From Tubiluchus corallicola (Eukaryota; Priapulida; Priapulimorpha; Priapulimorphida; Tubiluchidae): DNA of 64,000 bases. The stretch is taken from contig JAQGDQ010002411.1 in NCBI GenBank assembly GCA_030141605.1, forward strand, positions 1 to 64,000. Reading direction: 5' to 3'. Below, in pieces: positions 42,657-51,882 of this stretch. The notes beneath the pieces were generated by a model. The model searched no databases. It saw nothing but the letters and a program-made list of their open reading frames with translations, and was not told where the DNA came from. Both the position numbers and the translations under genes were made by a program. How positions within the stretch are numbered: the stretch's first letter is position 1; every line of letters begins with the position of its first letter.

Positions 42657-44600
42657 TTATTTCATAATCACAATATTACCTATGTTTCTGGTAATTTGTT
42701 TTTCTATTTCTTTTAGTTTCATATGGGTAGTAAGGTGCTGGTCTAAGTTTTCGGGGTCATTGGCTATTTTATTTTCATTTTCTTTGAGTAGGGTCCTTAT
42801 TTTTCTGAATTTGTATTGATTGATGGCTTTGGGAACAAATTCTTGTAGTTTGTCTTCTTCTTTGGTAATGATTTGTCCGTCTTTAGTCCAAAATTTATAA
42901 CTTAGTTTATATTTGAGGGATAATATATCAGCAACGAGTGATGTAACCTTACTGTCTATGTGTGTATGTAGGTATTTTTCTATATTAAATTCGGGGGTAT
43001 TTAAGTTTTCCTTTATTTTGTCGAAAATGAACTGATAAGTGGGGTTGACAGAGTAAAGCTCGTCTCCAAATATTTGAAGAATAATATATTCCTTTACCGT
43101 AGTAGTTTTAGTTTCTCCTTCTGTATTTTGAATAAATATATTATTTTCTCCATAGTGTAGCAACAGGTATATAAGGCGTTTTTCTTCGTTCTCACAAGGG
43201 TTTTCTTGAGGTTTTTCGCCTTGAGTTTGTTTGGTTTCGGAGGAAGTTTCGGATGTGTGGGTAGGCTCTGTTTTTTTGTAGGTTTGGGGTTTGTGTGTGG
43301 TGTTTCTTATTTTTTGAACTTCGCTATATAATATGTTTTCTTCTACTTGTAGTAAGGTGCTGGTTTCTTTTAAATATACTGAACGTATGATTTGGTCAGG
43401 TATAAGGGCTATGGATTGCATAATGCTGCTAATAAGATGGGCTTTTTTGATAGGGTCTTTTTCTGCTTCTTCGAGGAGTAGTTGAGTTTTAAATTTTATA
43501 AAGTCAAGTTCATTTTTTTCTATGTATTCTTGCAAGGCTGTTGCGTTCATACTTTTTGAGAATGAGTCTGGGTCTTCATTTTCGGGTAGAGGTAGTGTTT
43601 TTACATTCATACCTTGCTCTAGCAGGATGTCTATCCCACGTAGTGAGGCTTTGATGCCTGCAATGTCTCCATCGTATATAACGGTAATATTTTTTGTGAA
43701 ACGCTTGATAAGGTATATTTGCTCTTTGGTAAGGGCTGTTCCAGAGGAGGCAACTACATTTTCTATACCTGCTTGGTGTAGTGCCATTACATCAGTGTAG
43801 CCTTCTACAAGGTAACATCTGTCGTTTTTTACAATATTAGTTCTAGCTTGGTAGATGCCATAGAGGATTTTACTTTTGTTGTATACAAGAGATTCTGGGG
43901 AATTAAGGTATTTAGCAGTTTTTTTATTGTTGGATAAAGTGCGACCACCAAATCCACTAATACGTCCTGAGAGGGTGTAAATAGGAAACATTATCCTTCC
44001 TCTAAAACGGTCGAAACATTGTTTGTCATTGTGTTCTATTGTCAGTCCTGTTTCTACAAGGTATTTTTTTTTATAACCTGATTTTAAGGCTTGGTCTGTG
44101 AAGTGAGAGGATTGTTTGAGACAGTAACCTACTTGAAATTTTTTTATAATATCATCTCTAAATCCTCTTTCTTTTAAATAGCTATAAGCTACAGATAGTC
44201 CCTCGTCTGTGTTTCTAAGATTTTTAATAAAAAGTTCTTTGGCGAAGTCGTTGATGATAAGGAGACTTTCCCGTTCGTTTTTTTGTTCCAACTCTTTTGC
44301 TGTGAGTTGTCTTTCCTCTACCTCTATGTTGTATTTTCGAGCAAGATATTTAATGGCTTCTACAAAGCTGAGCTGTTCGTGTTCCATCACAAAATTAACG
44401 GGATTTCCTCCCTTGCCACAACCAAAGCACTTGTAGATATTTTTGGCAGGTGATACAGTAAAAGAAGGTGTTTTTTCGTTGTGAAAGGGACACAAGCCTT
44501 TGTAATTGACTCCTCGTTTGTTGAGAGTGATAAAATCAGAAATAACCTCAACAATTTCAGAGCGGTTTATTACTTTATCTATGGTGGATTGCGGTATCAT
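42657..44600 (-). CDS. dnaG: DNA primase DnaG
   Basis: The 647-residue enzyme makes RNA primers at the replication fork. The zinc ribbon 'CPFHNEKTPSFTVSP' and 'YKCFGCGKGGN' (three Cys and one His) lies at about 37-65. The catalytic TOPRIM core includes 'VEGYTDVMALHQAG' near 265 and 'DGDIAGIKAS' near 310. The C-terminal helicase-binding part is preceded by a Thr/Glu/Lys-rich linker near 455-490. The ATG at 44600 starts with 'MIPQSTIDKVINRSEIVEVI', the normal beginning. Not adjacent to rpsU/rpoD. Confidence 0.95.
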   Translation of the reverse strand: MIPQSTIDKVINRSEIVEVISDFITLNKRGVNYKGLCPFHNEKTPSFTVSPAKNIYKCFGCGKGGNPVNFVMEHEQLSFVEAIKYLARKYNIEVEERQLTAKELEQKNERESLLIINDFAKELFIKNLRNTDEGLSVAYSYLKERGFRDDIIKKFQVGYCLKQSSHFTDQALKSGYKKKYLVETGLTIEHNDKQCFDRFRGRIMFPIYTLSGRISGFGGRTLSNNKKTAKYLNSPESLVYNKSKILYGIYQARTNIVKNDRCYLVEGYTDVMALHQAGIENVVASSGTALTKEQIYLIKRFTKNITVIYDGDIAGIKASLRGIDILLEQGMNVKTLPLPENEDPDSFSKSMNATALQEYIEKNELDFIKFKTQLLLEEAEKDPIKKAHLISSIMQSIALIPDQIIRSVYLKETSTLLQVEENILYSEVQKIRNTTHKPQTYKKTEPTHTSETSSETKQTQGEKPQENPCENEEKRLIYLLLHYGENNIFIQNTEGETKTTTVKEYIILQIFGDELYSVNPTYQFIFDKIKENLNTPEFNIEKYLHTHIDSKVTSLVADILSLKYKLSYKFWTKDGQIITKEEDKLQEFVPKAINQYKFRKIRTLLKENENKIANDPENLDQHLTTHMKLKEIEKQITRNIGNIVIMK

Positions 44601-44604
44601 TCTA

Positions 44605-44612
44605 CAAAGGTA
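44605..44612 (-). promoter_or_regulatory. Possible -7 box of dnaG
   Basis: Minus strand TACCTTTG matches TAnnTTTG and ends only 4 bases before the ATG. Transcripts from it would be nearly leaderless. No TTTG at the right distance, so the call is tentative. The 264-base gap to aroA holds nothing else recognised. Confidence 0.35.
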
Positions 44613-44864
44613 AGGATTTTTTTAGCTTTTTACTTTTTATCTTGTGTGTCTTATTTTGGTGTAATAGAATGAGATGAATTAGCAAGTTTTATGGAAATAA
44701 AGTTTATGGGCAAAAATTAAGCCTAATTTTATTTTTATAAAGTCTGTTTCAATATATCAGGATACAGTAAGACAAGGGTAGATAAGAGGAATGGGCGTTT
44801 TACTTATTATGAAAAAATAGTTATTGTTTTTTTATATGAGAAACTAAAATTTCATACAATTGCT

Positions 44865-46121
44865 TTAGCTTATTTTTCCTCCTAATGTTTTAATGTCGTT
44901 AAAAAACTGGGGGTATGACTTTGCTATGCATTCTGTTTTTTGTATTGTTACGGGGTGCTTTGCCAGTAAAGAGGCAGTGGCGAGGGACATTGCTATGCGA
45001 TGGTCGTTATGTGCTTTTACAGTAATGTTGCCTTCTATTGTTTCGCCTTTTATTTTCATTGTATCTCCATCTATATCAATACTAATCCCCAATTTCTTAT
45101 ACTCTTGTTGTAATGTGATGGCACGGTCGCTTTCTTTGTATTTTAGGCGGGTAGCTCCCTTTATGGTAGTAGTGCCATTACAATGTGCTGCGAGGGATAC
45201 AAGGGCGGGGAATAAGTCAGGACAGTGGGTAGCATCAAAGCTAAAAGCATTAAGTTTGCCTCTACCAACCTTTATTCCCATTGGGGTTCTTTCTATTGTA
45301 GCTCCTGCTTGTGCCAAGGCTTTTACTATTTTTTTATCTGCTTGAGCCGATTTTTCTTCATCTATGCCGATTATTGTTACGTCTCCTCCTAATGCTCCTG
45401 CCACTAGTAGGCAGGAAATGCTACTCCAGTCTCCTTCTATTGTATAGTTCTGAGGTACATAAGTTTGATTACCTTGTATATGGAAAGTTTCATAGTTGCT
45501 ATGTTTTATTTCTACTCCAAAGTCTTTTAACACTTGTAGTGTAAGGTCTATATAGGGTTTGCTTGTTAGGTTATGTACTTCGAGAGTAGAGTTTCCATTG
45601 GCTATGGGTAGTGCGGTAAGTAGTCCTGTGAGGAACTGTGAACCAATAGAACAGTCCAATGTTACAGTAGTAGGCTGTATTCTTCCTTTTACAGTAATGG
45701 GTAGCAGCCCCTTATTGGTCTTTACTTTTACTCCCAACTGTTGCAATGGATCTTCCATCATTGCAATAGGACGAGAAAGAAGTGAGCCTTTCCCTGTAAG
45801 AGTAAGCGGCTGGTTATGTAGGCTGGCTATGGGGGTGAAAAGACGAGTAGATAGTCCTGCTTCTCCACAGTCGATTTCTTTATTAGTGGGCTTGAACCTT
45901 CCTTTGATAATGACCTTCTTGTCTTCTAATGTATAGGTAGCACCTAGCTTTTCTACTATGTTAAGAGCAATAAGTACATCATCGCTAAGTGTGTTGAAAT
46001 ATAATACACTTGTTCCATCTGCAAGTAACGAAGTAGCTATAGCTCGCTGCATTACACTTTTAGAGCTAGGAGTTTCTTTTAATATGCCTTGCAGGTTGGA
46101 TGGGTGGACAGTTGTATTCAT
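44865..46121 (-). CDS. aroA: 3-phosphoshikimate 1-carboxyvinyltransferase (EPSP synthase) AroA
   Basis: The 418-residue enzyme joins shikimate 3-phosphate and PEP in aromatic amino acid synthesis. Recognisable sites are 'PSSKSVMQRAIATSLLADG' near 17 (active Lys), 'CGEAGLSTRLFTPIASL' near 82 (instead of GNAGTxxR), 'GSLLSRPIAMMEDPLQQLG' near 107 and 'RLKYKESDRA' and 'DHRIAMS' near 330-380. The glycine-rich site variation (GEAGLSTR) is seen in Bacteroidota enzymes. It ends the operon aroB-aroD-aroA. Confidence 0.94.
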   Translation of the reverse strand: MNTTVHPSNLQGILKETPSSKSVMQRAIATSLLADGTSVLYFNTLSDDVLIALNIVEKLGATYTLEDKKVIIKGRFKPTNKEIDCGEAGLSTRLFTPIASLHNQPLTLTGKGSLLSRPIAMMEDPLQQLGVKVKTNKGLLPITVKGRIQPTTVTLDCSIGSQFLTGLLTALPIANGNSTLEVHNLTSKPYIDLTLQVLKDFGVEIKHSNYETFHIQGNQTYVPQNYTIEGDWSSISCLLVAGALGGDVTIIGIDEEKSAQADKKIVKALAQAGATIERTPMGIKVGRGKLNAFSFDATHCPDLFPALVSLAAHCNGTTTIKGATRLKYKESDRAITLQQEYKKLGISIDIDGDTMKIKGETIEGNITVKAHNDHRIAMSLATASLLAKHPVTIQKTECIAKSYPQFFNDIKTLGGKIS

Positions 46122-46125
46122 TTAC

Positions 46126-46761
46126 TTATATGTGTTTGAGCAATTCTTTTATCTTTTGGGTGGTATATTGCCCTGATGCTGTCGCTTCCCCTTTGTCCAT
46201 TGCTGCATAAGTAAAGGGTGCTCCTACCAATGTACAGGCGAGGCGTGTTATTCTTCCTTTTTCACCCATATTGAAAGCTACTAGGTTGTTTTTATAATGA
46301 GTATATAAGGAAATAATTGTGGCATTGTCTTCAGCAGTATGGGAGGTACATACTATTTTGGCTAAGTTTCCACCATAGGAAAGGCATTGGTCTACAAATT
46401 GCTTCAATTTTTTGTAGGGGGGTGTGGTTTTAAAGTTGTGGTAAGATATTATAACTTTGCAATTGTGCTGTTGAGCTTCTGCAATAAGCTGTTTGCGGTA
46501 ATTTTCTGGGGCTTCTATTTCAATATCTATGTAGGTGGCTCCTGATTTTATAGCTGCAGTAAGCAATTGTAGTCTTTCTTTTTCGTTATGTTTTCCTTCT
46601 CGGCAGGTGGCTATAGTGGGTATTGGGCTGGTTCTAAATAGTGTAATTAGTTCTTGCTGTGTAAGTTTAAATAAATCAATACGTATTTCTGCCATCTCTA
46701 CTTGTTGTAGTGCTTCAATACATTGCTGAAAATTAAGGTTGGAAAGACTAGTACAGATCAT
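46126..46761 (-). CDS. aroD: Type I 3-dehydroquinate dehydratase AroD
   Basis: The 211-residue enzyme removes water from 3-dehydroquinate by a Schiff base. 'MAEIRIDLFKL' near 24, 'ATCREGKHNEKER' near 53, catalytic His in 'IISYHNFKTTP' near 105, Schiff-base Lys in 'NLAKIVCTSHT' near 131, and 'FNMGEKGRITRL' near 160 are visible. It overlaps the end of aroB by 14 bases and ends 4 bases before the aroA start. The family is slightly shorter here than in enterics (about 250). Confidence 0.92.
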   Translation of the reverse strand: MICTSLSNLNFQQCIEALQQVEMAEIRIDLFKLTQQELITLFRTSPIPTIATCREGKHNEKERLQLLTAAIKSGATYIDIEIEAPENYRKQLIAEAQQHNCKVIISYHNFKTTPPYKKLKQFVDQCLSYGGNLAKIVCTSHTAEDNATIISLYTHYKNNLVAFNMGEKGRITRLACTLVGAPFTYAAMDKGEATASGQYTTQKIKELLKHI

Positions 46762-47773
46762 TGATAATACGTTTTAATTCATTTAGTCCCATCTCTACTA
46801 CAATGGCTTCTCCTATTTTTTTCAGTAAAACGAGATGTATGTTGTCACCTTCTCGTTTTTTGTCCTTATATATAGCTTCTAAGAGTTTTTCTTTGTCTAA
46901 TTTTAGGTGCAATGGCATTTTTAGATTTTTCAATGTAGTGGTAATACGCTGGTAGTCGTTTTCGGAAATGAATTTCTTATAGAGAGATATTTTTGCAGCT
47001 ATCATTATACCTACACCTACTGCGGCTCCGTGGGGTATGTTGTAATGTTTCTCAATGGCGTGAGCAAAAGTGTGACCGAAGTTAAGTTTTTTTCTGTCTC
47101 CTTTTTCTTGTTCGTCTCTACTAACTATTTGGGCTTTTATGTTGATGGAGTTTTCTATAAGTTTTTTTATGCTGTCTTCTTCAAGTTTTAGGGCTTTTTT
47201 ATAGTTTTTTTCTAGGTAGGTAAACATGTTGGCATCTGCGATGAGTGTATGTTTAACTATTTCTCCTAGTCCGTTGATGACTTCTATCTGTGGTAAGGAT
47301 TCGAGCATTTTTGTGTCGCAAATCACGAACTCTGGCTGACGAAAGGTGCCTATGATGTTTTTATAAGCATTGAGGTTGACACCATTTTTACCTCCTACGC
47401 TAGCATCTACTTGTGAGAGTAATGTTGTGGAAACAAAGGCAAAAGGAAGTCCTCGCATATAGGTAGCGGCCACAAAGCCTGCAATGTCACAAACAATGCC
47501 TCCGCCAATGCCAAGAATGAAGGTAGAGCGGTCAGCTTCTAAAGTTATTAATTGGTTGTATATTTTTTCTACTGTTTGCAAGGTTTTTATCTTTTCTCCT
47601 GTTTCTATGGTAATGACAGGCTCATCGGCAAAGGCTTCGCCATAGTGTTTTTTTAGGTTTTTATCAGTGATGATGATAAGCTTGTAGTAAGGTATGTAGT
47701 TACGATAGTTTTGATGGTTTTCACCAAGCAGTATCGTAGATTGTTTAGAGCCTTGTATGTATATTTCTTTCAT
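46748..47773 (-). CDS. aroB: 3-dehydroquinate synthase AroB
   Basis: The 341-residue NAD- and metal-dependent enzyme closes the ring to 3-dehydroquinate. Motifs are 'FILGIGGGIVCDIAGFVAATYMRG' (key GGGIVCDIAGFVAATY) near 86-108, 'TTLLSQVDASVGGKNGVNL' near 116, 'EIVKHTLI' near 171, and the metal His in 'KLNFGHTFAHAIEKHY' near 235 and 'HGAAVGVGIMIA' near 253. First gene of the shikimate operon, with a strong promoter 17 bases upstream. Confidence 0.95.
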   Translation of the reverse strand: MKEIYIQGSKQSTILLGENHQNYRNYIPYYKLIIITDKNLKKHYGEAFADEPVITIETGEKIKTLQTVEKIYNQLITLEADRSTFILGIGGGIVCDIAGFVAATYMRGLPFAFVSTTLLSQVDASVGGKNGVNLNAYKNIIGTFRQPEFVICDTKMLESLPQIEVINGLGEIVKHTLIADANMFTYLEKNYKKALKLEEDSIKKLIENSINIKAQIVSRDEQEKGDRKKLNFGHTFAHAIEKHYNIPHGAAVGVGIMIAAKISLYKKFISENDYQRITTTLKNLKMPLHLKLDKEKLLEAIYKDKKREGDNIHLVLLKKIGEAIVVEMGLNELKRIINDLY

Positions 47774-47789
47774 AGAGTTTTGTTTTGTG

Positions 47790-47820
47790 CAAAAGTAATT
47801 TTTATTGTGGTTTTGTCAAA
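47790..47820 (-). promoter_or_regulatory. Bacteroidota-type promoter of aroB
   Basis: Minus strand TTTG (47820-47817), 19 bases, TACTTTTG (47797-47790). A full match; the transcript would start about ten bases before the ATG. The rest of the gap up to 48100 is AT-rich, with one short palindrome (TTTGTGAACACAAA near 47959) and no gene. Confidence 0.8.
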
Positions 47821-48099
47821 ATGTTATTGTAGAATGAAACTAAAAAGCAAAGATAATGCTTTTGATGATTATGTGTTTTTTACACATTTTAAAACTCAAA
47901 TTATTATGTTTTTAAGTCCATTAAATTGTGTTTTTATAAATCATAGTGTGTAATTTTCTTTGTGAACACAAACAATAAAATACTGGGTTAATCGGATATA
48001 TTATTTATTACTTTGTTTTATTTGAATTTGTATGTGAAATTTCATTTTTTTTAATGTATTTTTATTATTGTATTTTAACCTTTAAAATTAACTTGTATT

Positions 48100-48606
48100 A
48101 TGACTTATGAAAAATTTATATATAAGGTTTATAGGTTTAGTGATAAAAATTGGGAGCGTCTTTCTAATCCTTGTAATTCTTGGCAAAGGTTCTTATCCTT
48201 TTTGCTGTTATATTAGCTTTTGGAGTAGGGCGTGGGGTGTAAGTACTATTGGGTATTGGTAGTTATAGCTTTTGTATGGATGTTTTTTAGTTTTTTCTTG
48301 TTTAAAAAACCCAAAACTACAAAAAGCTGGATGTCTAAGGCTATATTGGGAGTTCGGGTATGGGCAGAGTGTGGAGCTAAAGGAGAAGTTCCGAAGCGCC
48401 ATAAAGGTATATTGCGTTTTTTTAGTATTGTTGCTGTTTTAGGAACTGTGTGGTATATTTATGGTATTGTAGTTCTTTCTGTGATAGATACTGTAGGGGG
48501 GTTAGCTCTGGTTATATTAATTAAGATGTGGTTTGCAGACAGGCTGGTATGGTTGTATGAGGATATGAAGGGTACTGATGCAAGGTATAAAAGCTGGGAG
48601 TACTGA
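48100..48606 (+). pseudogene. Small membrane protein gene with two in-frame TAG codons
   Basis: The ATG at 48100 begins 38 codons, then TAG (48214-48216), three codons, and TAG again (48226-48228), all in the frame of a 124-residue open stretch that begins with GTG at 48232. The joined region would be a protein of about 165 residues. Visible are three hydrophobic helices ('WVLVVIAFVWMFFSFFLF', 'FFSIVAVLGTVWYIYGIVVL', and a third near 'GGLALVILIKMW') and a C-terminal 'WFADRLVWLYEDMKGTDARY'. The family was not recognised. Either the gene is broken or a shorter protein starts at GTG 48232. Confidence 0.55.
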
Positions 48607-48634
48607 GATGTAAACTTTAAAGTCAAACTAACAA

Positions 48635-48668
48635 TTTGTTAAGGGGGTATTATCATAATTTATTTTTG
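48635..48668 (+). promoter_or_regulatory. Possible promoter for the MCE gene
   Basis: TTTG at 48635-48638, 22 bases, TATTTTTG at 48661-48668. The spacing is slightly long. The ATG of the MCE gene lies 204 bases downstream, with no other gene between. Confidence 0.4.
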
Positions 48669-48872
48669 TAATATTTGGTGGGAGTTTTTGTCCTTTTTTT
48701 GCTGTTATGTTGGCTTTTTGTAAGTTTTCTATAATATTAAAAGGCAGCAATTTGAATTAATGTTGCCATATAAATTTTGCTTATTATTTGTTTAAATTCG
48801 TAAAAGTGTATGAAAAAATAAGTTATTTTTACGTTTTGAAGGTTTAAAAATATAAATTTTAGCATTTGTTGA

Positions 48873-50063
48873 ATGAAATTTTCTAAGGAGATTAAAATAG
48901 GTTTTGCAGCTTTTGTTGCTGCCGTAATACTTATTTGGGGGATTAATTTTATGAAGGGGAAGGACATTTTTTCGTCCAAGAATATATACTATGCTGTTTT
49001 TAATTCTGTAAATGGCTTGCAAGTTTATAGCCCAGTAGTTTTAAATGGTTTAAAAGTGGGTCAGGTAAAGAATATTAATTTTGCTAAAAATAATAGACAA
49101 ATAGGAGATATTATTATTGCTTTAGAGTTGGAGGATGGAATAGGTATTCCTGTGGATAGTAGGGCTATTTTGCATAGTGTTGATATTATGGGGACAATGG
49201 GAATAAAAATTAGTATGGGGAGTTCTAATGAGTTTATACAGCATAAAGACACTTTGTCCAGTGAGAAGGAAAAGGGTATGTTTGAGGAATTTTCTCCTAT
49301 ACAAAGTAATCTTCTTCGACTTGTAGAATCTATAGATACTTTGGTTAGTGGGTTAAATAGCGTATTGAATGTGGAGACAAGAGCTAATTTTAAAGGGATA
49401 GTTCATAATGTTAATAATCTTACTGAGGTGTTGGATAAAAATATAAAAGATATTTTAACTGACGTTGAGTCAATAATAAGTAGTGAAAAAATAATTCATA
49501 TTGTGGATAATTTATCTACTATTTCTGATTCGTTATCAAAGGTGAAATTTGTATCGCTTAGTGCTTCTATAGAAGAAGCAGCAAAGGGGGTTTCTGATAT
49601 TTTGGCTAAGTTGGATTCAGAGCAGGGGTCGTTGGGATTGTTGCTGAATGATGATGACTTGTATGTTAATTTGAACTCAGCTACGACTAATTTAGATAGG
49701 TTGCTTCAAGATTTTAAAACGAATCCAGATAAATATGTAAGTGTGTCAGTTTTTGGTGGAAAGAAAAAGGTGTTTTATGTAGATAAAGAGGAGTATGACA
49801 ATGTATTTAAGAAGGATATAAGCTATAAAGTACAGGTGAAACAATCAGAAATTCCTATTTCTTTAGCTGCAGAATTTTTTGAGGGTGAGGAGGTAGAAGA
49901 AATTTTACATAAGAAAGTATATATGTATGTGGTAGGTGATTTTGAAAGTGTTGAGGAGGTACAGCAGGAGTATGAACGTTTGTTGTTGAGGTTTCCAGAG
50001 GCTAAAGTAGTTGCGTTCAAGAAGGAGGATATGATTTCACTAGAAAAAGCGAAGGATATTTAG
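48873..50063 (+). CDS. MCE/MlaD family lipid-transport protein
   Basis: The 396-residue protein has one N-terminal membrane anchor ('IGFAAFVAAVILIWGINFM' near 9-27) and an MCE domain: 'FNSVNGLQVYSPVVLNGLKVGQVKNI' (key SVNGL, LNGLKVG) near 43-68, then 'GIPVDSRAILHSVDIMGTMGIKI' near 90. After that comes a long helical region. MCE proteins form hexamers in the periplasm and move lipids between the membranes. No mlaE or mlaF lies nearby, so it is an orphan in this window. It is upstream of dnaA, separated by 388 bases. Confidence 0.85.
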   Translation: MKFSKEIKIGFAAFVAAVILIWGINFMKGKDIFSSKNIYYAVFNSVNGLQVYSPVVLNGLKVGQVKNINFAKNNRQIGDIIIALELEDGIGIPVDSRAILHSVDIMGTMGIKISMGSSNEFIQHKDTLSSEKEKGMFEEFSPIQSNLLRLVESIDTLVSGLNSVLNVETRANFKGIVHNVNNLTEVLDKNIKDILTDVESIISSEKIIHIVDNLSTISDSLSKVKFVSLSASIEEAAKGVSDILAKLDSEQGSLGLLLNDDDLYVNLNSATTNLDRLLQDFKTNPDKYVSVSVFGGKKKVFYVDKEEYDNVFKKDISYKVQVKQSEIPISLAAEFFEGEEVEEILHKKVYMYVVGDFESVEEVQQEYERLLLRFPEAKVVAFKKEDMISLEKAKDI

Positions 50064-50451
50064 GAGGTAATTTTGGATAGAATGTTAAGAAGGAGTTTAA
50101 TGGGGGGGCTGAAATTGCCTGCAAGTTGTTTCAATGTCTTTTTATTTATACTTATTTTAAATAATAAAAATAAATATAAGGTGTAAGCCTCTTATTGTTA
50201 TTGTATTATGTGGTGTGAAAAAAGTTCTTTAATTGTAATTGCTTAGTAATTATTAAATTAAATGTAGAGTTCTTTTTTTTTCATAAGAGTGCAAGAAATT
50301 AAGTAGTTATAAATTTTTGAAAAATGCAAATAATACATCATTTTTTTTTCATTTATTTTTTTATGAAATTTGTGCTATCTTAATTTTAAATATTAGAAAA
50401 AGTAGTTAGTTTTTTATAAGATAAATAGACATAAAAATTTGTAAGAAAAGC
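50064..50451. other. AT-rich region upstream of dnaA, no gene
   Basis: The 388 bases hold no open frame of note. A TAATTTTG box at 50069-50076 lies far from dnaA and without a partner element. No cluster of DnaA boxes (TTATCCACA) is present; the only exact one nearby (TGTGGATAA at 49502-49510) is in the MCE coding region. Hence there is no evidence for oriC here. Confidence 0.5.
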
Positions 50452-51882
50452 ATGATAGATAATCACATTCGAGCCTGGAGTAAATGTTTAGAAATTCTTA
50501 AAGACAATATGTCTATTGCAAGTTTTAAAACTTGGTTTAAGCCAGTTATTCCATTAAAACTTGATAAAAAGACTTTGACGATACAAGTGCCAACTTATTT
50601 CTTTTATGAATATTTAGAGGAACATTATGTTGGTATTTTGAAGAAAGTACTAAAAAAAGTATTAGGAGAAGATGCTAAATTGGAATATAATATTGTAATT
50701 GAGAATCAGAATAGTTTGCAAGAAAACAATTCTTTTACAACAGCAAATATATCCAATAAGAAAGCCCCTATTTCAGATGGCAAGTCTGTTTTTATTCCTT
50801 CAAGCAATAATGCTTTCGCAGGAAATACAAGTGACACATTGGATGAAAAAGAGCAAATTGATTCTCAGTTAAATTCAAGCTATACTTTTGATAATTTTGT
50901 AGAGGGAGAATGCAATCGTTTGGCTCGTTCTGCAGGACTTGCTGTTGCTAAGGACATAGGGAGGACAGCCTTTAATCCTTTATTTGTTTATGGAGATTCT
51001 GGCTTGGGGAAAACTCATTTGGTGCAGGCTATAGGTATAAATATAAAAAACAGTAATCCTAATAAAGTGGTATTATATACTAATGCCAATATTTTTCAAA
51101 CTCAATTTACAGAGTCTATAAGGAAGAATACAAGAAATGATTTTATTAATTTTTATCAAAAGGTAGATACTCTAATTATTGACGATATTCACGAATTTGC
51201 GGGGAAGGAAAAAACTCAAAATACATTTTTTCATATCTTTAATCAGCTGCACCAATTAGGAAAACAGCTGATATTAACATCAGATAGAGCACCTGTTCAT
51301 TTAGAGGGTCTTGAGGCACGTTTGTTGTCTCGTTTTAAGTGGGGGCTTTCTGTAGATTTGCAGATGCCTGATAAAGAGACAAGGGTGAAAATTTTACATC
51401 ATAGGGCTTATAAAGACGGTGTACAGGTTCCAGAAGAAGTAGTGGATTATGTGGCAGAGAATGTTAAGGAGAATGTTAGAGTGTTGGAAGGTGTTTTCAT
51501 TGCTTTGTTGGCACATTCTACTTTGATGAAAGAAGAAGTTACTGTAGAACTTGCTGAGAAAATAATTAAGAAGTTAGTAACCCATAAGGAGAGAGAAATT
51601 ACAATTGATCATATACAGAATGTGGTTTGTAGCTATTTTGATGTGGACAAGGATGCTTTACAATCTAGGTCACGTAAGCGAGAAATTGCACAAAGTCGCC
51701 AGATAAGTATGTATTTTAGTAAGAAATATACTGGAAGTTCGCTGGCTGCTATTGGTGCTAAGATAGGTCGTAGAGACCACGCTACTGTGCTACACGCTTA
51801 TAAAACAGTTTCTAATCTTTTGGAGACGGATAAAAAATATAGATATTGTATAGAGGAGATAGATAAAATGCTGAAATCCTAA
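50452..51882 (+). CDS. dnaA: Chromosomal replication initiator DnaA
   Basis: 476 residues. Domain I (1-90) has 'WSKCLEILKDNMSIASFKTWF', key part SFKTWF. Domain II (about 90-140) is a poorly conserved linker. Domain III AAA+ has Walker A 'GDSGLGKTHL' (181-190), Walker B 'LIIDDIHEF' near 245 and 'LEARLLSRFKWGL' (arginine finger region). Domain IV has 'GRRDHATVLHAYKTV' near 448 for DnaA-box contact. It ends in TAA that overlaps the stop codon of the opposing rsmD gene. No dnaN is nearby. Confidence 0.97.
   Translation: MIDNHIRAWSKCLEILKDNMSIASFKTWFKPVIPLKLDKKTLTIQVPTYFFYEYLEEHYVGILKKVLKKVLGEDAKLEYNIVIENQNSLQENNSFTTANISNKKAPISDGKSVFIPSSNNAFAGNTSDTLDEKEQIDSQLNSSYTFDNFVEGECNRLARSAGLAVAKDIGRTAFNPLFVYGDSGLGKTHLVQAIGINIKNSNPNKVVLYTNANIFQTQFTESIRKNTRNDFINFYQKVDTLIIDDIHEFAGKEKTQNTFFHIFNQLHQLGKQLILTSDRAPVHLEGLEARLLSRFKWGLSVDLQMPDKETRVKILHHRAYKDGVQVPEEVVDYVAENVKENVRVLEGVFIALLAHSTLMKEEVTVELAEKIIKKLVTHKEREITIDHIQNVVCSYFDVDKDALQSRSRKREIAQSRQISMYFSKKYTGSSLAAIGAKIGRRDHATVLHAYKTVSNLLETDKKYRYCIEEIDKMLKS

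Noticed and set aside
23971-48228. Amber (TAG) recoding as explanation of in-frame TAGs
   Set aside because: pstS, pstB, phoU and lipoprotein copy 3 end in TAG, and no suppressor tRNA or pylTSBCD gene was seen.
48188-48720. Similar 35-base segments at 48188-48223 and 48684-48720
   Set aside because: Similarity rests on T-rich sequence and one 8-base match; too weak to call a repeat.
49502-49510. Exact DnaA box (TGTGGATAA) near dnaA
   Set aside because: Single copy inside the MCE coding sequence; no cluster or AT-unwinding partner, so not evidence for oriC.
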